Of a stretch of 64,000 nucleotides of DNA, positions 26,001-31,738 are shown in pieces (within the stretch, counting starts at the first letter, position 1; the number at the start of each line of letters is the position of its first letter). The stretch covers positions 46,001 to 110,000 of the forward strand of contig JACEFZ010011708.1 in the NCBI GenBank assembly GCA_014155875.1, written 5' to 3'. Under the pieces are notes generated by a model. It was not told the origin of the DNA. It saw only the letters and a program-made list of their open reading frames with translations, and made no database searches. The stretch comes from Cepaea nemoralis. Lineage: Eukaryota; Mollusca; Gastropoda; Stylommatophora; Helicidae. A program made the position numbers and the translations under genes.

Positions 26001-26128
26001 TTCTGCGTCTCAGCTCCCACAACCGATCAGTGTTTGGGCAGCAGTATTCAGAAATCATAGAAAAGCTGTTGCAGCATAGCAGCAGTGGACAGTCAGATCC
26101 AAGAGACTATACTGGAGGATCTACTTGA
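1924..26128 (+). CDS. TCP11L1: TCP11-like protein gene, seven 3' coding exons (5' end outside window)
   Basis: The spliced product (about 420 residues seen) follows the T-complex protein 11 family from its first helices to the C-terminus. Landmarks in order: AFWDVFEEKINEDPPD, LLPQHQRLKDQIEEVLD, MARLCAPVRDE, MRRDMANFTIKQIRP, FPETLMMD, TLKGQIMNLGSRD and NRSVFGQQYSEIIEKLL. Vertebrate TCP11L1 is about 510 residues, so roughly 90 N-terminal residues should lie upstream. TCP11-family proteins are alpha-helical; the testis member is tied to sperm motility and cAMP signalling, and the TCP11L paralogues are poorly characterised. Six visible introns run from 1.2 to 7.2 kb and are full of transposable elements. 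All donors and acceptors are GT-AG and phases agree, apart from a one-base excess inside exon 17876-18058. TCP11L1 and TCP11L2 cannot be separated by eye, so the symbol is the closest choice rather than proven orthology. Confidence 0.85.
2086..2557 (-). mobile_element. RTE-type LINE family A, 3' fragment
   Basis: Antisense copy of the same 3' region as the element at 739-1667, beginning with the shared gccatgctggtaagcgtagg stretch after an ATC-repeat tail and ending inside the RT thumb near 2557. Decayed, with no long frame. Intronic. Confidence 0.75.
2640..2892 (-). repeat. tRNA-derived SINE head, antisense
   Basis: On the minus strand 2892-2800 reads as a tRNA-like pol III promoter: an A-box-like GGCTGAATGGCTAGAATGCC followed by a B-box-like CCCGGGTTTAAGG. 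The remainder to about 2640 is taken as SINE body but its limit is not defined. Confidence 0.45.
2898..3080 (+). repeat. Dispersed repeat with GAA tail (second copy near 48.06 kb)
   Basis: The stretch from gaagaagtcggatgtg through aaacaggcacaatgcaatta recurs at 48067-48147, where a Penelope-like element has split it. The continuation (cgaatgcagaagaagaag) recurs at 50985-51003 beyond that insertion. It ends in a short GAA-rich tail. Class unknown. Confidence 0.5.
3236..3410 (+). mobile_element. RTE-type LINE 3' remnant
   Basis: A block with the recurring RTE C-terminal signature (a gtgacaactgga-like stretch followed by purine-rich Arg/Gly codons) resembling the family H fragment at 51.35-51.48 kb. 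Short, with no open frame. Confidence 0.4.
3426..5543 (+). mobile_element. Two head-to-tail Helentron-like non-autonomous elements
   Basis: Two near-identical units of about 1.06 and 1.05 kb (3431-4489 and 4490-5535). Each opens with cttatatataaa, tatgtatgtatgtcc and cctttatttgttcgcgaacg, and closes with gggcgaagccgggc and a ctagt-type end. That start/end grammar, an internal tetranucleotide microsatellite and tandem arrangement are typical of Helentron-derived non-autonomous elements (HINEs), which spread by rolling-circle replication. The 3' half of each unit is itself a minisatellite of roughly 115-bp modules separated by CAGA/TAGA runs. No Rep/helicase coding is present. Class assignment rests on end motifs alone. 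Confidence 0.55.
5546..5872 (+). mobile_element. RTE-type LINE family B, 3' fragment
   Basis: The frame from 5574 encodes the RTE C-terminus: MWFLKRLLRIPWTARVTN, FLGHVMRSESSENIVTTGK and RGRGRPREMMQDGLRQRHGG. It has lost the RT catalytic core. The open frame continues to 5993 by chance. Related family B copies lie at 9920-10200 and 31764-32490 (minus). Confidence 0.75.
6018..6238 (+). CDS. TCP11L1: TCP11-like exon b
   Basis: The acceptor TTTCTACCAG ends at 6017 and the donor GTCAGT starts at 6239. In frame from 6018 it encodes TLLDILLPQHQRLKDQIEEV, then DMVLIKQEMDNDAFDF, MARLCAPVRDE and DVVPKF, ending with two bases of an Arg codon (phase 2). LLP..RL...IEEVLD..LIKQE and LCAPVRDE are the most conserved stretches of the family. 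Confidence 0.92.
6310..6549. repeat. Dispersed repeat shared with 10.8 kb
   Basis: The stretch near 6325-6400 (attgacttcatt and following) is a diverged match to 10820-10895 in the intron after exon d. Two intronic copies only; class unknown. Confidence 0.35.
6550..7401 (+). repeat. Intronic tandem array of splice-acceptor-like units
   Basis: Fourteen units of 37 or 41 bp (about 6550-7103) each contain ctgtttgcattgtttctta and tgctaactctaacag, followed by seven units of 42 bp (7104-7401) with ctgtttatattgttttcctt. The last 42-bp unit ends in tttcaccag, the actual acceptor of the next TCP11 exon. Both unit types align with each other, so the array probably grew from the polypyrimidine tract/acceptor. 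Open frames across it arise from the repeat period and are not genes. Confidence 0.85.
7402..7538 (+). CDS. TCP11L1: TCP11-like exon c
   Basis: The acceptor TTTCACCAG ends at 7401 and the donor GTGAGT starts at 7539. One base completes the Arg codon from exon b, then AIMETLELMRRDMANFTIKQ, RPYIQQNSIQYESKKFAEYF and EAQK, leaving one base (phase 1). L.LM..DMANF.I...RP.LQQ..VEYER.KF is a TCP11-family hallmark. Confidence 0.92.
7539..7850. other. Intron, nothing recognised
   Basis: No repeat, open frame or RNA signature recognised. Confidence 0.4.
7851..8030 (+). mobile_element. RTE-type LINE family A, terminal 3' fragment
   Basis: Sense-strand copy of the last 170 bases of the family A element (reverse complement of about 745-875): gtgacaactggcaagattga through tcagcatgccacatgatgat. 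No coding capacity remains. Confidence 0.65.
8040..8258 (+). repeat. tRNA-derived SINE (type 2) head
   Basis: Pol III promoter-like boxes: gtagctcagtggtagcttgc (A box) and a degenerate B box in tttgtttggatctcc. Related copies at 28611 and 41315 share the cctgccaacccagtgg segment. The body at 8616-8720 is separated from this head by a second repeat. Confidence 0.6.
8259..8615 (+). repeat. Repeat X, copy 1 (uncharacterised family)
   Basis: Starts gtcgccctgctactgag and runs through tggagcgacactgtgagctg to a gactaaccgactaactag tail. A second, slightly longer copy in the same orientation lies at 52648-53076. Ends in a short direct-repeat tail, as LINEs and SINEs do, but no A/B boxes or RT motifs were seen. 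Confidence 0.6.
8616..8720 (+). repeat. SINE type 2 body
   Basis: Matches the 3' body of the SINE copies at 28690-28800 and 41400-41475 (gttgacctg, then gtgtcctgggaaataaagg). Probably the remainder of the head at 8040 after insertion of repeat X. Confidence 0.5.
8822..9159 (+). mobile_element. hAT-type MITE, 3' truncated
   Basis: Begins with the terminal inverted repeat CAGTGGTTCTaAACC and the same interior as the complete copies at 48284-48686 and 51629-52039, including two poly-C tracts. The right terminal repeat is missing; a piggyBac MITE starts at the break. The preceding 8 bases are ttataggc. Confidence 0.7.
9160..9861. mobile_element. piggyBac-type MITE, copy 1
   Basis: TTAA at 9160-9163 and 9858-9861 flank a 694-bp element that begins CCCTTTACAGGGCAGACGC and ends in its near-inverted repeat (gcctgttaaaggg). 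TTAA target duplication with a CCCTTT terminus is the piggyBac signature. No intact transposase. Second copy at 11523-12192. Confidence 0.8.
9920..10202 (-). mobile_element. RTE-type LINE family B, 3' fragment
   Basis: The minus-strand frame encodes MWFLRRMLRIPWTARVTN, FFGHVMGKEALENIVMTGK and RGRGRPKGIMLDGLRQWHGG: the same C-terminal segment as 5546-5872, truncated at a similar point. Confidence 0.75.
10500..10690 (+). CDS. TCP11L1: TCP11-like exon d
   Basis: The acceptor TTGTTCACAG ends at 10499 and the donor GTAAGT starts at 10691. Two bases complete an Ala codon, then VGVNALQYTEVWLKRNYEKL, a low-complexity Ser/Ala linker, ANIMTEAYLEVLEWSDPD and NFPE. The family has an ..VTEWLK.. helix, a variable linker and ..L..L.W.....FPETL here, and FPE|TL continues across the intron. 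Confidence 0.88.
10755..11400. other. Intron with degenerate dispersed repeats
   Basis: 10800-10900 resembles the repeat at 6325-6400. 11030-11330 is GC-richer with several short open frames but no recognisable domain. Nothing else identified. Confidence 0.35.
11523..12192. mobile_element. piggyBac-type MITE, copy 2
   Basis: TTAA at 11523-11526 and 12189-12192 flank a 662-bp element. Left terminus CCCTTTACTGGGCAGGCG, right terminus ends ctgcccggtaaaggg. The interior is colinear with 9164-9857 with many substitutions, so both come from one family that was mobilised twice into this gene. Confidence 0.82.
12521..12892 (+). mobile_element. Zinc-finger LINE 3' fragment (family G), copy 1
   Basis: A decayed C-terminal LINE segment starting at a ggcgagctgcg motif and matching 53948-54335 along its length, including the degenerate region of the terminal C2H2 finger (ttctcacattgtcaaagaac) and the closing ccccactggataaaatgaat. 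Multiple indels. Confidence 0.6.
12893..13060 (-). mobile_element. RTE-type LINE family C, 3' remnant
   Basis: The minus strand reads HEHLKKIIMEGGVPGKQKGE followed by a CRWIQDVIDNGVS-like segment, aligning with the C-terminus of the full-length element at 57801-61184 (LERTIMEGYMPGKRGRGRPK, RRWVQDVADDLQMGVS). Short and non-functional. Confidence 0.6.
13266..13456 (+). repeat. tRNA-Leu-like SINE, 5' part
   Basis: The head has an A box in catggccgaatggataagaa and a B box in gcggttcaacc, with a long variable-arm-like interval as in class II tRNAs. The body follows (ccttgacttggggacgtaaa, ttcgcctgatgg). The SINE is cut at 13456 by an I-type LINE; its 3' part resumes at 17327. Other copies: 28360-28525 (minus body) and 63895-64000 (head). 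Confidence 0.75.
13443..13456 (+). repeat. Target-site duplication, left copy
   Basis: ACTGTTAATAGGGA is repeated exactly at 17327-17340 and brackets the I-type LINE. Because the duplicated bases belong to the SINE consensus (compare 22314-22327), the LINE landed in a pre-existing SINE. Confidence 0.9.
13457..17326 (+). pseudogene. Full-length I-type LINE with EN, RT and RNase H, inactivated
   Basis: One reading frame from about 13770 to 16866 encodes an apurinic-type endonuclease (ILYWNCAS, ALQETRLGD, FCGDFNAKG, GSDHHPC), then RT (NSAPGPDGVRYDN, SYADDVLVYRQGKD) and an RNase H (IYTDGSV, SSLTMEVMAVSKAI), continuing in the next frame to 17301 (FVPGHAGVQGNERA). Five in-frame stops (about 14628, 15090, 15114, 15180, 15702) and one frameshift near 16866 disable it. 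RNase H also lacks the Asp codon after NERA that the copy at 41661-42804 retains. The 3' end is a CTAA-repeat tail. EN-RT-RNase H order fits the I superclade (I/Nimb-like); the exact clade needs phylogeny. No ORF1 was identified in the 310-bp 5' leader. Confidence 0.88.
17327..17446 (+). repeat. tRNA-Leu-like SINE, 3' part
   Basis: Resumes the SINE interrupted at 13456: ctgttaatagggaaagctaa, cacacaaattcagtcc, tggactacgcttgaattcaa, ending in a 17-base A tract. Colinear with 22312-22410. Confidence 0.75.
17876..18058 (+). CDS. TCP11L1: TCP11-like exon e, with internal frame disruption
   Basis: The acceptor TTTCATGCAG ends at 17875 and the donor GTGAGT starts at 18059. The first part reads TLMMDMFRFMAMRDKLHTLG (continuing FPE|TL..D) and the second reads LITYSVAGPSIEGVDDLKKK then LKEHVDILLQDVGQK, matching the family's ..F.EKLK..VK.LL.D. 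segment. The second half is in the +1 frame relative to the first; the shift lies between about 17939 and 17955. The exon is 183 bp, while flanking phases need a length of 2 modulo 3. This is either a real frameshift or an assembly/sequencing indel. Confidence 0.8.
18059..18602. other. Intron, nothing recognised
   Basis: No element or RNA signature recognised. The longest open frame (minus, 18566 to 18138) has no domain resemblance and looks fortuitous. Confidence 0.4.
18603..19011 (-). mobile_element. LINE family E, 3' fragment
   Basis: The minus strand encodes a LINE C-terminus: MRCLRRAANLTIRDRVRN, ATFIERQKIKWFGHVVRMQ. The 3' end faces left and carries an ATC-repeat tail (18610-18622). It abuts a different LINE on the opposite strand at about 19012. 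Confidence 0.7.
19012..19845 (+). mobile_element. Zinc-finger LINE (family D), 3' fragment with terminal stem-loop
   Basis: One frame (19023-19775) with a single stop at 19395-19397 encodes the RT thumb and C-terminus: HFTYLGSVVNSKLSLDQEIN, RIGKAATTMNRLTKRVWENR, LLYGSETWTTYSHQEKHLNS, MRCLRRILGIKWQDKITN, and a terminal C2H2 finger CTHCERTFTAQIGLISHMRY. Just 3' of the stop, 19808-19821 forms the hairpin CGTCT-GTCA-AGACG. Lacks EN and the catalytic RT core. Confidence 0.82.
19846..20280. other. Intron with a short 24-bp tandem repeat
   Basis: 20098-20162 holds about three copies of a 24-bp unit (cagtaggttgggcagttcag). Otherwise unremarkable. Confidence 0.5.
20390..20824 (+). pseudogene. pogo/Tigger-type transposon, 3' relic
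   Basis: The frame from about 20402 to the TAG at 20570-20572 reads AMDIINEDDPNRELSSKSV then LYLEKRKKAVQQTLDKYF, which matches the extreme C-terminus of Tigger/pogo-like transposases (..DPN.ER..., ..QTSLD.FF). The right terminus ends ccggggcctccctg at 20822 followed by TA, consistent with a Tc1/pogo terminal repeat and TA target. The catalytic core and left end are not recognisable. Confidence 0.65.
20885..21168 (-). mobile_element. LINE RNase H fragment (family F), copy 1
   Basis: The minus frame (21157 to 20897) carries RNase H motifs: VFDFQSVL (catalytic Asp), LTGLTWVHCPGHAGVEDNER and an ANLLAS segment where active copies have AD.LA. Related to the decayed copy at 54343-54560. No RT present. 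Confidence 0.65.
21196..21600 (+). mobile_element. Zinc-finger LINE 3' fragment (family G), copy 2
   Basis: Starts at atggtgagctgcgttgcgg and aligns end to end with 53948-54335 and 12521-12892. The finger region (tctttgcccacattgtcaaa) is degenerate and frames are broken. An A17 tract interrupts it near 21417-21433. Confidence 0.65.
21698..21957. mobile_element. MITE-like element with 38-bp terminal inverted repeats
   Basis: 21698-21735 (TCCCAAACCGGCTGCATAGA...) and 21920-21957 are inverted copies with one mismatch in 38. No open frame inside and no convincing target-site duplication, so the superfamily is undetermined. Confidence 0.65.
22243..22412 (+). repeat. SINE with type 2 head and Leu-SINE tail
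   Basis: The first 70 bases (gctagcctgctggtcagatg, tgttcggatctc) resemble the type 2 head. From 22312 on it matches the 3' part of the Leu-like SINE (cactgttaattgggaaagc through gagcgagcacaaaaaa). Either a composite SINE or two abutting fragments. Confidence 0.55.
22413..22716. other. Intron, nothing recognised
   Basis: AT-rich; a 17-A run at 22651-22667. No other feature. Confidence 0.35.
22717..22840 (+). repeat. Tandem repeat, 30-bp unit, four copies
   Basis: Four copies of tgccatgccaataagtctg followed by tgatcatggttt. The unit resembles the antisense 3' end of the RTE family A LINE (gccatgccggtaagcgtggg), so it may have arisen by amplification of a LINE tail. Confidence 0.6.
22975..23141 (+). 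CDS. TCP11L1: TCP11-like exon f
   Basis: The acceptor TTTTTGTTCAG ends at 22974 and the donor GTGAGT starts at 23142. One base completes the Lys codon split by the previous intron, then GIKPVLESIADQVVKDVNDS, LESRKLPPLTDDIKQTLKGQ and IMNLGSRDNNVRKLM, leaving one base (phase 1). Vertebrate TCP11L1 has the same VLKGQI..VAS.DDPIRRIM arrangement. Confidence 0.9.
23329..23590 (+). repeat. SINE-1, copy 1
   Basis: A degenerate tRNA-like head (B box near ggtttgaaatcagc), then the family's conserved body: ttcagaaagcaatggcaaac, atcacaaacggcc, gctgcagcgtcctgtaaatg, catgcaactaac. Stem TTCAG/CTGAA (23464-23490) closes the 17-base loop. Copies also at 25081, 27040 (minus), 39222, 40914, 42417 (minus) and 44578. 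Confidence 0.75.
23675..23787 (+). repeat. Short tandem repeat of about 24 bp
   Basis: gaattgtttaatgttgttggt-type units, four to five copies, ending in tattgttataca, which became the target duplication of the next element. Confidence 0.6.
23776..24972 (+). mobile_element. Zinc-finger LINE (family D2), 5'-truncated, with 12-bp target duplication
   Basis: TATTGTTATACA at 23776-23787 and 24961-24972 brackets 23788-24960. The insert starts in the RT (GVKQGCVLAPTLFGIFF, catalytic LLFADDAAL), continues through the thumb (FVYLGSTISDNLSLETEID, RIGKAATTFSRLAKRVWENN) and ends in GKRPTGRPQMRYRDVC and a terminal finger CGNCDRDCHSRIGLYSH in which the second C2H2 pair has decayed. Two frameshifts (near 24357 and 24470) split it into three frames. 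The 3' terminus carries the hairpin AGTCC-TTCA-GGACT. Confidence 0.88.
24973..25240 (+). repeat. Tandem remnant plus SINE-1 partial copy
   Basis: 24973-25080 repeats taactgtttaaca...tattgttat units. 25081-25182 matches the SINE-1 body (ttgcaaactattgaactaag, atcacaaacagcc) with the first part of the hairpin lost. Confidence 0.55.
25241..25870 (+). repeat. Intronic dispersed repeat ending in a LINE-D-like stem-loop and TAAC tail
   Basis: 25806-25860 repeats the 3' terminus of LINE family D (actatcgtctgtcaagacg, ccaggtgcca) and ends in ataactaactaac. The upstream 550 bp has no RT sequence, so this may be a SINE carrying the LINE D tail. Its 5' boundary is not defined. Confidence 0.45.
25884..26128 (+). 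CDS. TCP11L1: TCP11-like terminal exon g
   Basis: The acceptor TTCACTTACAG ends at 25883; stop TGA at 26126-26128. Two bases complete a His codon, then SRLMGFIQEGTTGKSVHNLQ, KGCTAVQQELTQILGSFLRL, SSHNRSVFGQQYSEIIEKLL and a short polar tail. The family ends with ..GL..VQ.EL......F.RL...N..VF...Y..IL.KLL, so the stop is at the expected place. Confidence 0.92.
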
Positions 26129-26592
26129 AAATAGTTCTTTTGCTAGAAAAGTTCTCTGATTATATCAGTCATGCTTAAGGTGTCTGTAAAGTCATTGAAC
26201 AGTTTTAAACTCAAGTGACTTTAAAAACAGATTTATATGGAACTTCATTACAAGGGCCAGTTATTGGATTTCTGCTAGAGCCTATTTCCTACAATGGAAG
26301 GTGAATGTTTTTTGTTACCTGATGTTGCAAACTTGAGTTCAACCAATCAACACATATTGGATTATTTCTGCTTCATGTTTCATCAGTTACAAGAGTAAAG
26401 TGGGCATGTAAAGTAAGCTCATTGAAATGCCATGATAGCATATTGGGGATATGATGTTAGACTCAAATTGTTGTTAACCAACTGGCAGACAGGAAGCAAT
26501 ATGGCCAGTACAGCACCAGCCACCGTTACTTTGCCAGAAAATTGTTTATCTGTTTTATGTTGACTTTTAGAGTACCACACTGATCAAATAAA
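26129..26592 (+). other. Probable 3' untranslated region of the TCP11-like gene
   Basis: No repeat recognised. The first canonical AATAAA downstream of the stop is at 26587-26592, giving a putative 3' UTR of about 460-480 bases. Assignment is by position only. Confidence 0.45.
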
Positions 26593-26754
26593 AATTCAGT
26601 CCGGCCACTACTGGGGATACAAACCAGAACCAATCTGTTAATAGGGGAGTGCTTTAACCATTACGTAGATTCTAGTTGGGTAATATCTGCTAGTGTTTTT
26701 CAACTCCCCCTGGAGCAAAGGTCGTTAACCCACTCATGCCAATCTCTCTGTAGA

Positions 26755-26905
26755 CTTGTTCAGGATTGGTTGAAGTTTGCAGCTATGAGATGAGGCTGCC
26801 AGTATCGTGCCAACCCTCCTTAGTGACCTCTTATGGCATGCATGTTAGGTCAGAGTGATGTTATAATTTGCTTCCCTTATGGGTCAAGGTAATACACACG
26901 TGGAA
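26755..26905. repeat. Dispersed repeat shared with 29.97 kb
   Basis: agacttgttcaggattggtt...ttgcttcccttatggg is a diverged copy of 29966-30108 (agacttgttcatggttggtt...ttgcttcccttaaggg). Class unknown. Confidence 0.5.
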
Positions 26906-27039
26906 GATATAATGTGTCTAAAGGCAATTGTATTGTTTCCAGATCGATGAATATCTATTAACATATTATTTACCACCTGTCGCTAAAGTAAACATAATTT
27001 GTTTACACTGTTAAAATGGGCACACTTCATGTAGGTTAG

Positions 27040-27250
27040 AGTGTAATACAAAAATAACCGTGCTCGTGATTCCTGAGCATGTTTACATTCAGTAGTTTGC
27101 CATTGCTTTCTGAACGACCAGCACCCATAACACTTCATAAAAACCAATGTAAGGCAGCCTGCTGCCAAATCGCCCACAGCTGTGTTTTGAACGTGGGTAT
27201 GTGGGATTACGAACTGCGTCCATAACCCCATCGCCATGGATAGCTTGCTC
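27040..27250 (-). repeat. SINE-1, antisense copy
   Basis: The minus strand contains the tRNA-like B box region (cacgttcaaaacacagctgt) then the conserved hairpin (27086-27116) with stem CGTTCAG/CTGAATG, one G-U pair, around the invariant 17-base loop. Confidence 0.7.
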
Positions 27251-27834
27251 AAATTTGATTCGCCTTTTAAATGCGGATGTTAATGTGTTAACATTCAGCT
27301 TGAAACAATATATATTGTTAATTCAAAAACATGCATACATTTATACTGCACAAGGATGCTTGAAACATGTATTGTTAATTTTAAACGCGATATACATTTA
27401 TACTGTACAAGGACCATACGAACACTGTTTATGTTGGACAATCTGGCCTATTGATTCACAATGAAACATTAGGAACTGGTAATTATACATACAATGTTTC
27501 AATGGCATTTCAATCATCGTTTTTCAAGTGAGCTTTTTTTGTCATAAAAAAAAAACAGAAGTTATAGTAAAAACATCAACTGTTAACTATGTTTTTATTA
27601 TAGTGTAACAGTAATCTAAAAGGGACACAATTTTAAAAGCAGAAACAAAACATGCATTTATCCTGGTTTTATTCTGCTTATTTGGGGCGACTTGGCACTT
27701 CAACAGTCTTTAACATTAAATAATTATTAACTCGTGTAAGCGTTCATTCATTAGTTCACTAGGTCCGAGGTCTGGTGTTGAAGTCACCTGATGCTGTCTC
27801 TCCACTGTCTCCTGTTCTCAGCTACACTCTATAA
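27251..27834. other. Intergenic, nothing recognised
   Basis: AT-rich sequence with short imprecise repeats (27300-27440, two diverged copies of gaaac.atgtattgttaat). No genes seen. Confidence 0.35.
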
Positions 27835-28235
27835 TCAATCAATCAATCATGTGCCATGCCGGAAAGCATGGGCGGTCATGACTTGCCATTTCACTCGATC
27901 ACTAGCATCGTGGATCAGCTCAGTGTTCCTGTCTCATCCATGCCATGTGGCCAAGCCATCCAGGTATTTTCCTCTCGGTCTTCCTCTTGGTCTGTCCCCT
28001 TCGATCTTGCCAGTTGTCAACAAGTTCTCCAATCCATTTCTTCTCATAACATGTCCAAAAATTTTGACACTGTACAGCTCAACATAAATCTGTGTCACAA
28101 AGCCTTTGCATGCTTGGATGACGTAATTGTTCCTAGGATGTCCTCTTTTCCTTCTGCCCTGGATCTTACCTTCCAGCAATCTCAGTACATACCTCCATTC
28201 CTATATCAAGCCAAGATAACCTTTTCATTTGTATG
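27835..28235 (-). mobile_element. Chimeric RTE-type LINE fragment
   Basis: 27835-28075 is the antisense 3' end of RTE family A (FGHVMRRNGLENLLTTGKIE, RPRGRPRGKYLDGLATWHG). It fuses at about 28076 to a different LINE C-terminus (MLEGKIQGRRKRGHPRNN) in the same orientation. The 3' end has a CAAT-repeat tail at 27834-27848. Confidence 0.6.
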
Positions 28236-28359
28236 ATATTCAACAGCTGTTTGATTTTTCAAGTGTCTTTGAGAATTTGTTCATTTAATCTGTTTTCTGT
28301 CCAGATTTTTAACATTTGCTGCCAATATTGTGTGTGCGTGTTTGCATTCGCCTGATTTG

Positions 28360-28525
28360 AACTTGAGCATAGTACATACACTTGCTACTACTTTTATTGC
28401 ACTGGACTGAAGTTTGCATGTGGATTAGCTTTCCCTATTACCAGTTTCCCTTGCCATCAGGCAAACCCATTACGACTTTAGAGGTACTTGTAATTTACAT
28501 CCCAAAGTCAAGGACGAGTATGAAG
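28360..28525 (-). repeat. Leu-like SINE body, antisense
   Basis: Reverse complement of the SINE body at 13380-13440 and 17330-17420 (ttgccatcaggcaaaccca, gtacttgtaatttacatccc). Head lost. Confidence 0.6.
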
Positions 28526-28610
28526 GGGTTGTTGATCACACATTAGTAGAAGCACTCCGAGACGCCGGAAGACCATGTAATATATAATAATGAAATATAT
28601 AAGAAAGTGA

Positions 28611-28815
28611 CAGCTATTAAAGCTGAGTGGCTAGCAAGCTTGCCTGCCAACCCAGTGGTCATATGTTCAAATCCCCCTTGTGGGTGGCATTTACAAAAAA
28701 TTGACCTGGGCTCCCAAGTGGAGCCAGCCTAAAATGGATACCAGGGAGTGTTCCTTGAGTAAAGGCAGCTGGTGTGATATTCACAGCACCCATGGAATGT
28801 TCCTAGTCTATACAA
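28611..28815 (+). repeat. SINE type 2
   Basis: tRNA-like head gctgagtggctagcaagctt, B box tgttcaaatccccc, then the type 2 body (attgacctggg, agccagcctaaaat, ggcagctggtgtgatattca). The best-preserved copy of this family here. Confidence 0.65.
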
Positions 28816-29965
28816 AATATGGGATTATCACCATAAGCCCAGTATAGCTCAGGGCATGGAAGAGGGTCCTTGACTTGTGTATTTACAAACATAATTGACT
28901 GACTAGAGTACCAAGAACTGTATTGTTCAGATACTCTTTGTGTGCAGGGAGGCATTAAAGGCATTGATTGTTTTATCAGCTTTAGATATCTGTGGTTACT
29001 TTATTTTATTTGCAGTCCTTAAGGTGAATATGTTAGCTTACATTTGATCATTGTGTAACGGGCATTTGACAAGGTGAATATGTTAGTTTACATTTGATCA
29101 TTGTGTATCTGGTATTTGACAAGTTTAATATGTTAGCTGACATGTGATCATTGTGTATATGACACAAGACATTATGTATTATCATTTTACATATGTAAAT
29201 TATCAATACATATGTGCTTGTTTTTGCCTTCAACGCCAGTTGTTTTAAAATAAATGATTGTAACACTGTCACTTGTATATTGTGTATTTTCCCTTCTATT
29301 TCACTCCTGTTTTTATTGGTCATGCATTGTACCTTTTCAGAATGTGTTTGTGGTTACAATTTTGTTTAACTTTTATAAGCCTGTATTTGCCTTCAGTAAG
29401 ATCACTAAGTGAGGGAAAGATTAACGACCTATACCTCCGTGCATTTAAGCCTTCATCATTATGAAAATTTTCCTGCCGTCTTATATTTACTCCCACCCAA
29501 GGAATATGTTTTTGATAGGTCTAAAGGCAACTGAAATCATGGAAAGTGGCAAAATTTCTTTGATGTTTTGGTGAAAATGTTTTGAATTCACGCAAACAAA
29601 CTTGTTTTACAGTAATGCAAGTAAATTCGGGGAACACTTCCATTCCACTATATGATGTGCTTCTCATAAGGAAATTCTCATGCACTACAGAGAATATTCT
29701 TTATTGAACACTGATGTTTCCATGTGAAGATGTAATAAATTTCATAATATGCACTTCATCTCTGACCATAAATTATATACAGCGTATAAACAAACTTTAA
29801 GATCTGCTGAGCAATCTCCAGGACAACATTTTTGTTGTTGAATGTACATAATGATAAAGTTATATGCTAAATCTCATCATTTTGCCTCAGTTGATTGCTG
29901 AGATATTAATTTTTATACGGGGGTAAACATTTGTGAATTCACAATAGTCTTCTTTCCTTATTTTC
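28816..29965. repeat. Intergenic, one short minisatellite
   Basis: 29018-29163 holds three copies of a unit of about 51 bp (gtgaatatgttagcttacat, ttgatcattgtgta). The rest shows no gene or known element. Confidence 0.5.
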
Positions 29966-31120
29966 AGACTTGTTCATGGTTGGTTGAATTTTGCACTTTC
30001 TACAGGCTAGGGTAGGCAGTCCCTCGTCAACCCTTAGTCGTCTCTTACGATGTGCATTGCAGTTTACAGTGTCACTATTCTTTGCTTCCCTTAAGGGCAC
30101 CGGCAACACATGGCAAAATGTGTCCTGTTTAAGTATGTAAACAATATACAATAACTGTTGGTCATGGGGACCGGGGTTGGGGATGGTAACGGTTCAGTGA
30201 AGATCCCAGGCAAATGAATGGAACGGGTACACAAAAAAATGGGGAGGAAGGTAAGGTGAGAAACTGGAAGCAATGGAGATGTGATGGTGGTCTGAGAGTG
30301 AAAAATAAAAAGGAGTGCCCCTATGGATGTCCGTACAATGCATGATTGGGTGCCAGTGAAAGGTTGGCTATAGTGGATGAATGTTAAAGAGCAATGATGT
30401 GTGCATCTAAGTATGATGGTGATAATAACAAAACTTATTTTCTGTTCTCCTTTATGTGTGTACCAAGAGAATCATAAAGTCTGGGTGGACTGATATGTGT
30501 GAGTGCACATATGTACAACTACACACATCAACAAACATTCATACAACCTTATACATACATATGTATATGATATATATGAGAAAGGAGAGAGATTGAGAGG
30601 AGGGGGGGGGGGGGGAGGTTGGTATAGTACCTGCGATATGCCAAATGGGATATGTAGAATTTGGAGGTATAAAAATACAAGGCTTCACTCATACTATTCC
30701 ATGTGAAATAGGGTCAGTAGGGTTGATTGTTATACCACATATTGTAGGATCAAATCCCCCAATACATTGTGTTATTGGAGTTGTATAAGTTCAGACCACC
30801 GATAATGCACAAGATATGGGTTGGCACAGCGATGCAAGATGATTATACTGTGTGGTACTGATGGTAACACCCAGGTTTTTTTCTTGCTGTGTGTGAATGC
30901 ATATCCCATAATGGAAATCATGGAATGGCGTATATCAGAGACAGCCCAAATGATGGATATACTGTGGGTGTCTCAACTCCAGCTTTTCTCATGGCTGTTC
31001 ATTGTAAGAGATAAAGAACAGACAGGTGTGTAAGAGAGACAGCACGGATGATGGATATACTGGGGGTATAGGCCCCTCAGATTTCTCACTAAGTGTAGTA
31101 AGCAAGAAATAACTAATTAT
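29966..31120. repeat. Intergenic with dispersed repeat at its start
   Basis: 29966-30108 is the second copy of the repeat at 26755. A G-rich run at 30601-30617 is the only other notable feature. Confidence 0.4.

Positions 31121-31182
<62 letters not shown>
31121..31182. repeat. TA microsatellite
   Basis: About 28 TA dinucleotides. Confidence 0.95.
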
Positions 31183-31185
<3 letters not shown>

Positions 31186-31725
31186 TATGCGTGCGTGCAT
31201 GTTTTTTTTTGGTTTTTTCCCCCACAGCTTTACCTCAGTTCCACTAATTTTATTCATATTTTAACCCTGCTTACCTATGGATCACACCGGCATAATTTTG
31301 GAAGCAAACATTCGTGGACACTAACTTGAAACTTCACACATTTAAATCTCATTGAGACAGACACATCCATCACCAAACCTGGGGACATTTTACATCCTCC
31401 TCCTCATCATCATCATGTATCCTGGCAGCTTGTATTGGAAATCAAGCATCTCCACATATATCGATCCTTGATGTTCTGGATCAATTTTACTGAAAACAAT
31501 GTAAAATGACACAAAGTAGTGCAGCTTTAAATAACAGATTTACGACACATACAGGATGTTGCAGTGATTAGCCGTTATCAGCAAACAAACACATTCACAA
31601 ACACAACATATAGTCAAGGAGATCTCCTGTGACTACATCAAAAGGTGACGACAGAACGAGAAGAACAAAAGGATGAAAAAATGACAGCAATGAAGAGAAA
31701 ATGAGAATTGAAAAAAATGTTCATA
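31183..31725. other. Intergenic, nothing recognised
   Basis: No coding or element signal. Confidence 0.35.
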
Positions 31726-31738
31726 CTTACCTCACAGG

